Assembly (NCBI GenBank): GCA_034508935.3
Contig: CM067447.1
Coordinates: 65,943,860 to 66,007,859, forward strand
Direction of reading: 5' to 3'
Origin: Berghia stephanieae
Taxonomy: Eukaryota; Mollusca; Gastropoda; Nudibranchia; Aeolidiidae
Length of the DNA stretch: 64,000 nt
Below are positions 63,845 through 64,000 of this stretch, piece after piece. Position 1 is the stretch's first letter, and the number at the start of each line of letters is the position of its first letter. The notes beneath the pieces were generated by a model that was not told the DNA's origin, searched no databases, and saw nothing but the letters and a program-made list of their open reading frames with translations. A program made the translations under genes and the position numbers.

Positions 63845-64000
63845 TTTTTTCAGAGAACGGCTAGTTGGTCCTATCATAAATGGCTTTATGTTCTTGTACT
63901 GGAATCTGGCTAGGGTCCAGGACCTCCCATGGTGGGCAGAGAGGTCACTTTTGTTGTGTTTTTCTTTCTCCTGCATCTGTTTTCCCTTTTCATGTTGCTT
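63845..64000 (+). mobile_element. Family A retroelement, copy 15 (cut by window end)
   Basis: GACCTCCCATGGTGGGCAGA and TTTCCCTTTTCATGTTGCTT match the 5' half of copy 14; the rest is outside. Confidence 0.7.

Overview
The window is animal nuclear DNA. It shows long GT-AG introns, tRNA-derived SINEs, truncated LINEs, mariner elements, many MITEs and dense microsatellites. The mix of repeats and the protein sequences suggest a lophotrochozoan, most likely a mollusc; that placement is an inference, since no species marker is present.

Three host genes can be assembled exon by exon with reading phase kept throughout. (1) 8633-18233, plus strand: complete phytanoyl-CoA 2-hydroxylase (PHYH), 8 coding exons, 335 aa, with an N-terminal PTS2 peroxisomal signal. 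(2) 46807-26753, minus strand: complete bacterial-type chitobiase (GH20 beta-N-acetylhexosaminidase), 12 coding exons, 900 aa. (3) 49171 to beyond the right edge, plus strand: DALRD3, a tRNA-binding partner of the m3C methyltransferase; 10 exons (461 codons) are seen and the C-terminus lies outside. PHYH and the chitobiase converge on an 8-kb repeat-filled intergenic region. The chitobiase and DALRD3 are head to head, about 2.4 kb apart from start codon to start codon. The three enzymes have no obvious shared pathway.

Layout: 1-8.6 kb has no convincing gene and holds a minisatellite, SINE, MITE and decayed mariner. 8.6-18.5 kb is PHYH. 18.5-26.7 kb is mostly a ~0.5-kb interspersed retroelement (called family A here) plus MITEs and a piggyBac-like remnant. 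26.7-46.8 kb is the chitobiase, with a LINE nested in a SINE, an intact mariner, several SINEs and GAT/GGT-rich repeats in its introns. 46.8-49.2 kb is the divergent intergenic region. 49.2-64 kb is DALRD3, with a foldback transposon, three minisatellites and a LINE fragment in its introns.

The most striking theme is that each host gene carries a repeat anchored on a splice junction. In PHYH, a 25-bp minisatellite of nearly 80 units is built from the exon 3/intron 3 donor. In the chitobiase, a 46-bp, 10-copy minisatellite is built from the acceptor of the catalytic exon. In DALRD3, a ~1.5-kb long-TIR transposon has a 9-bp target duplication that starts inside the exon 1 donor and leaves it intact.
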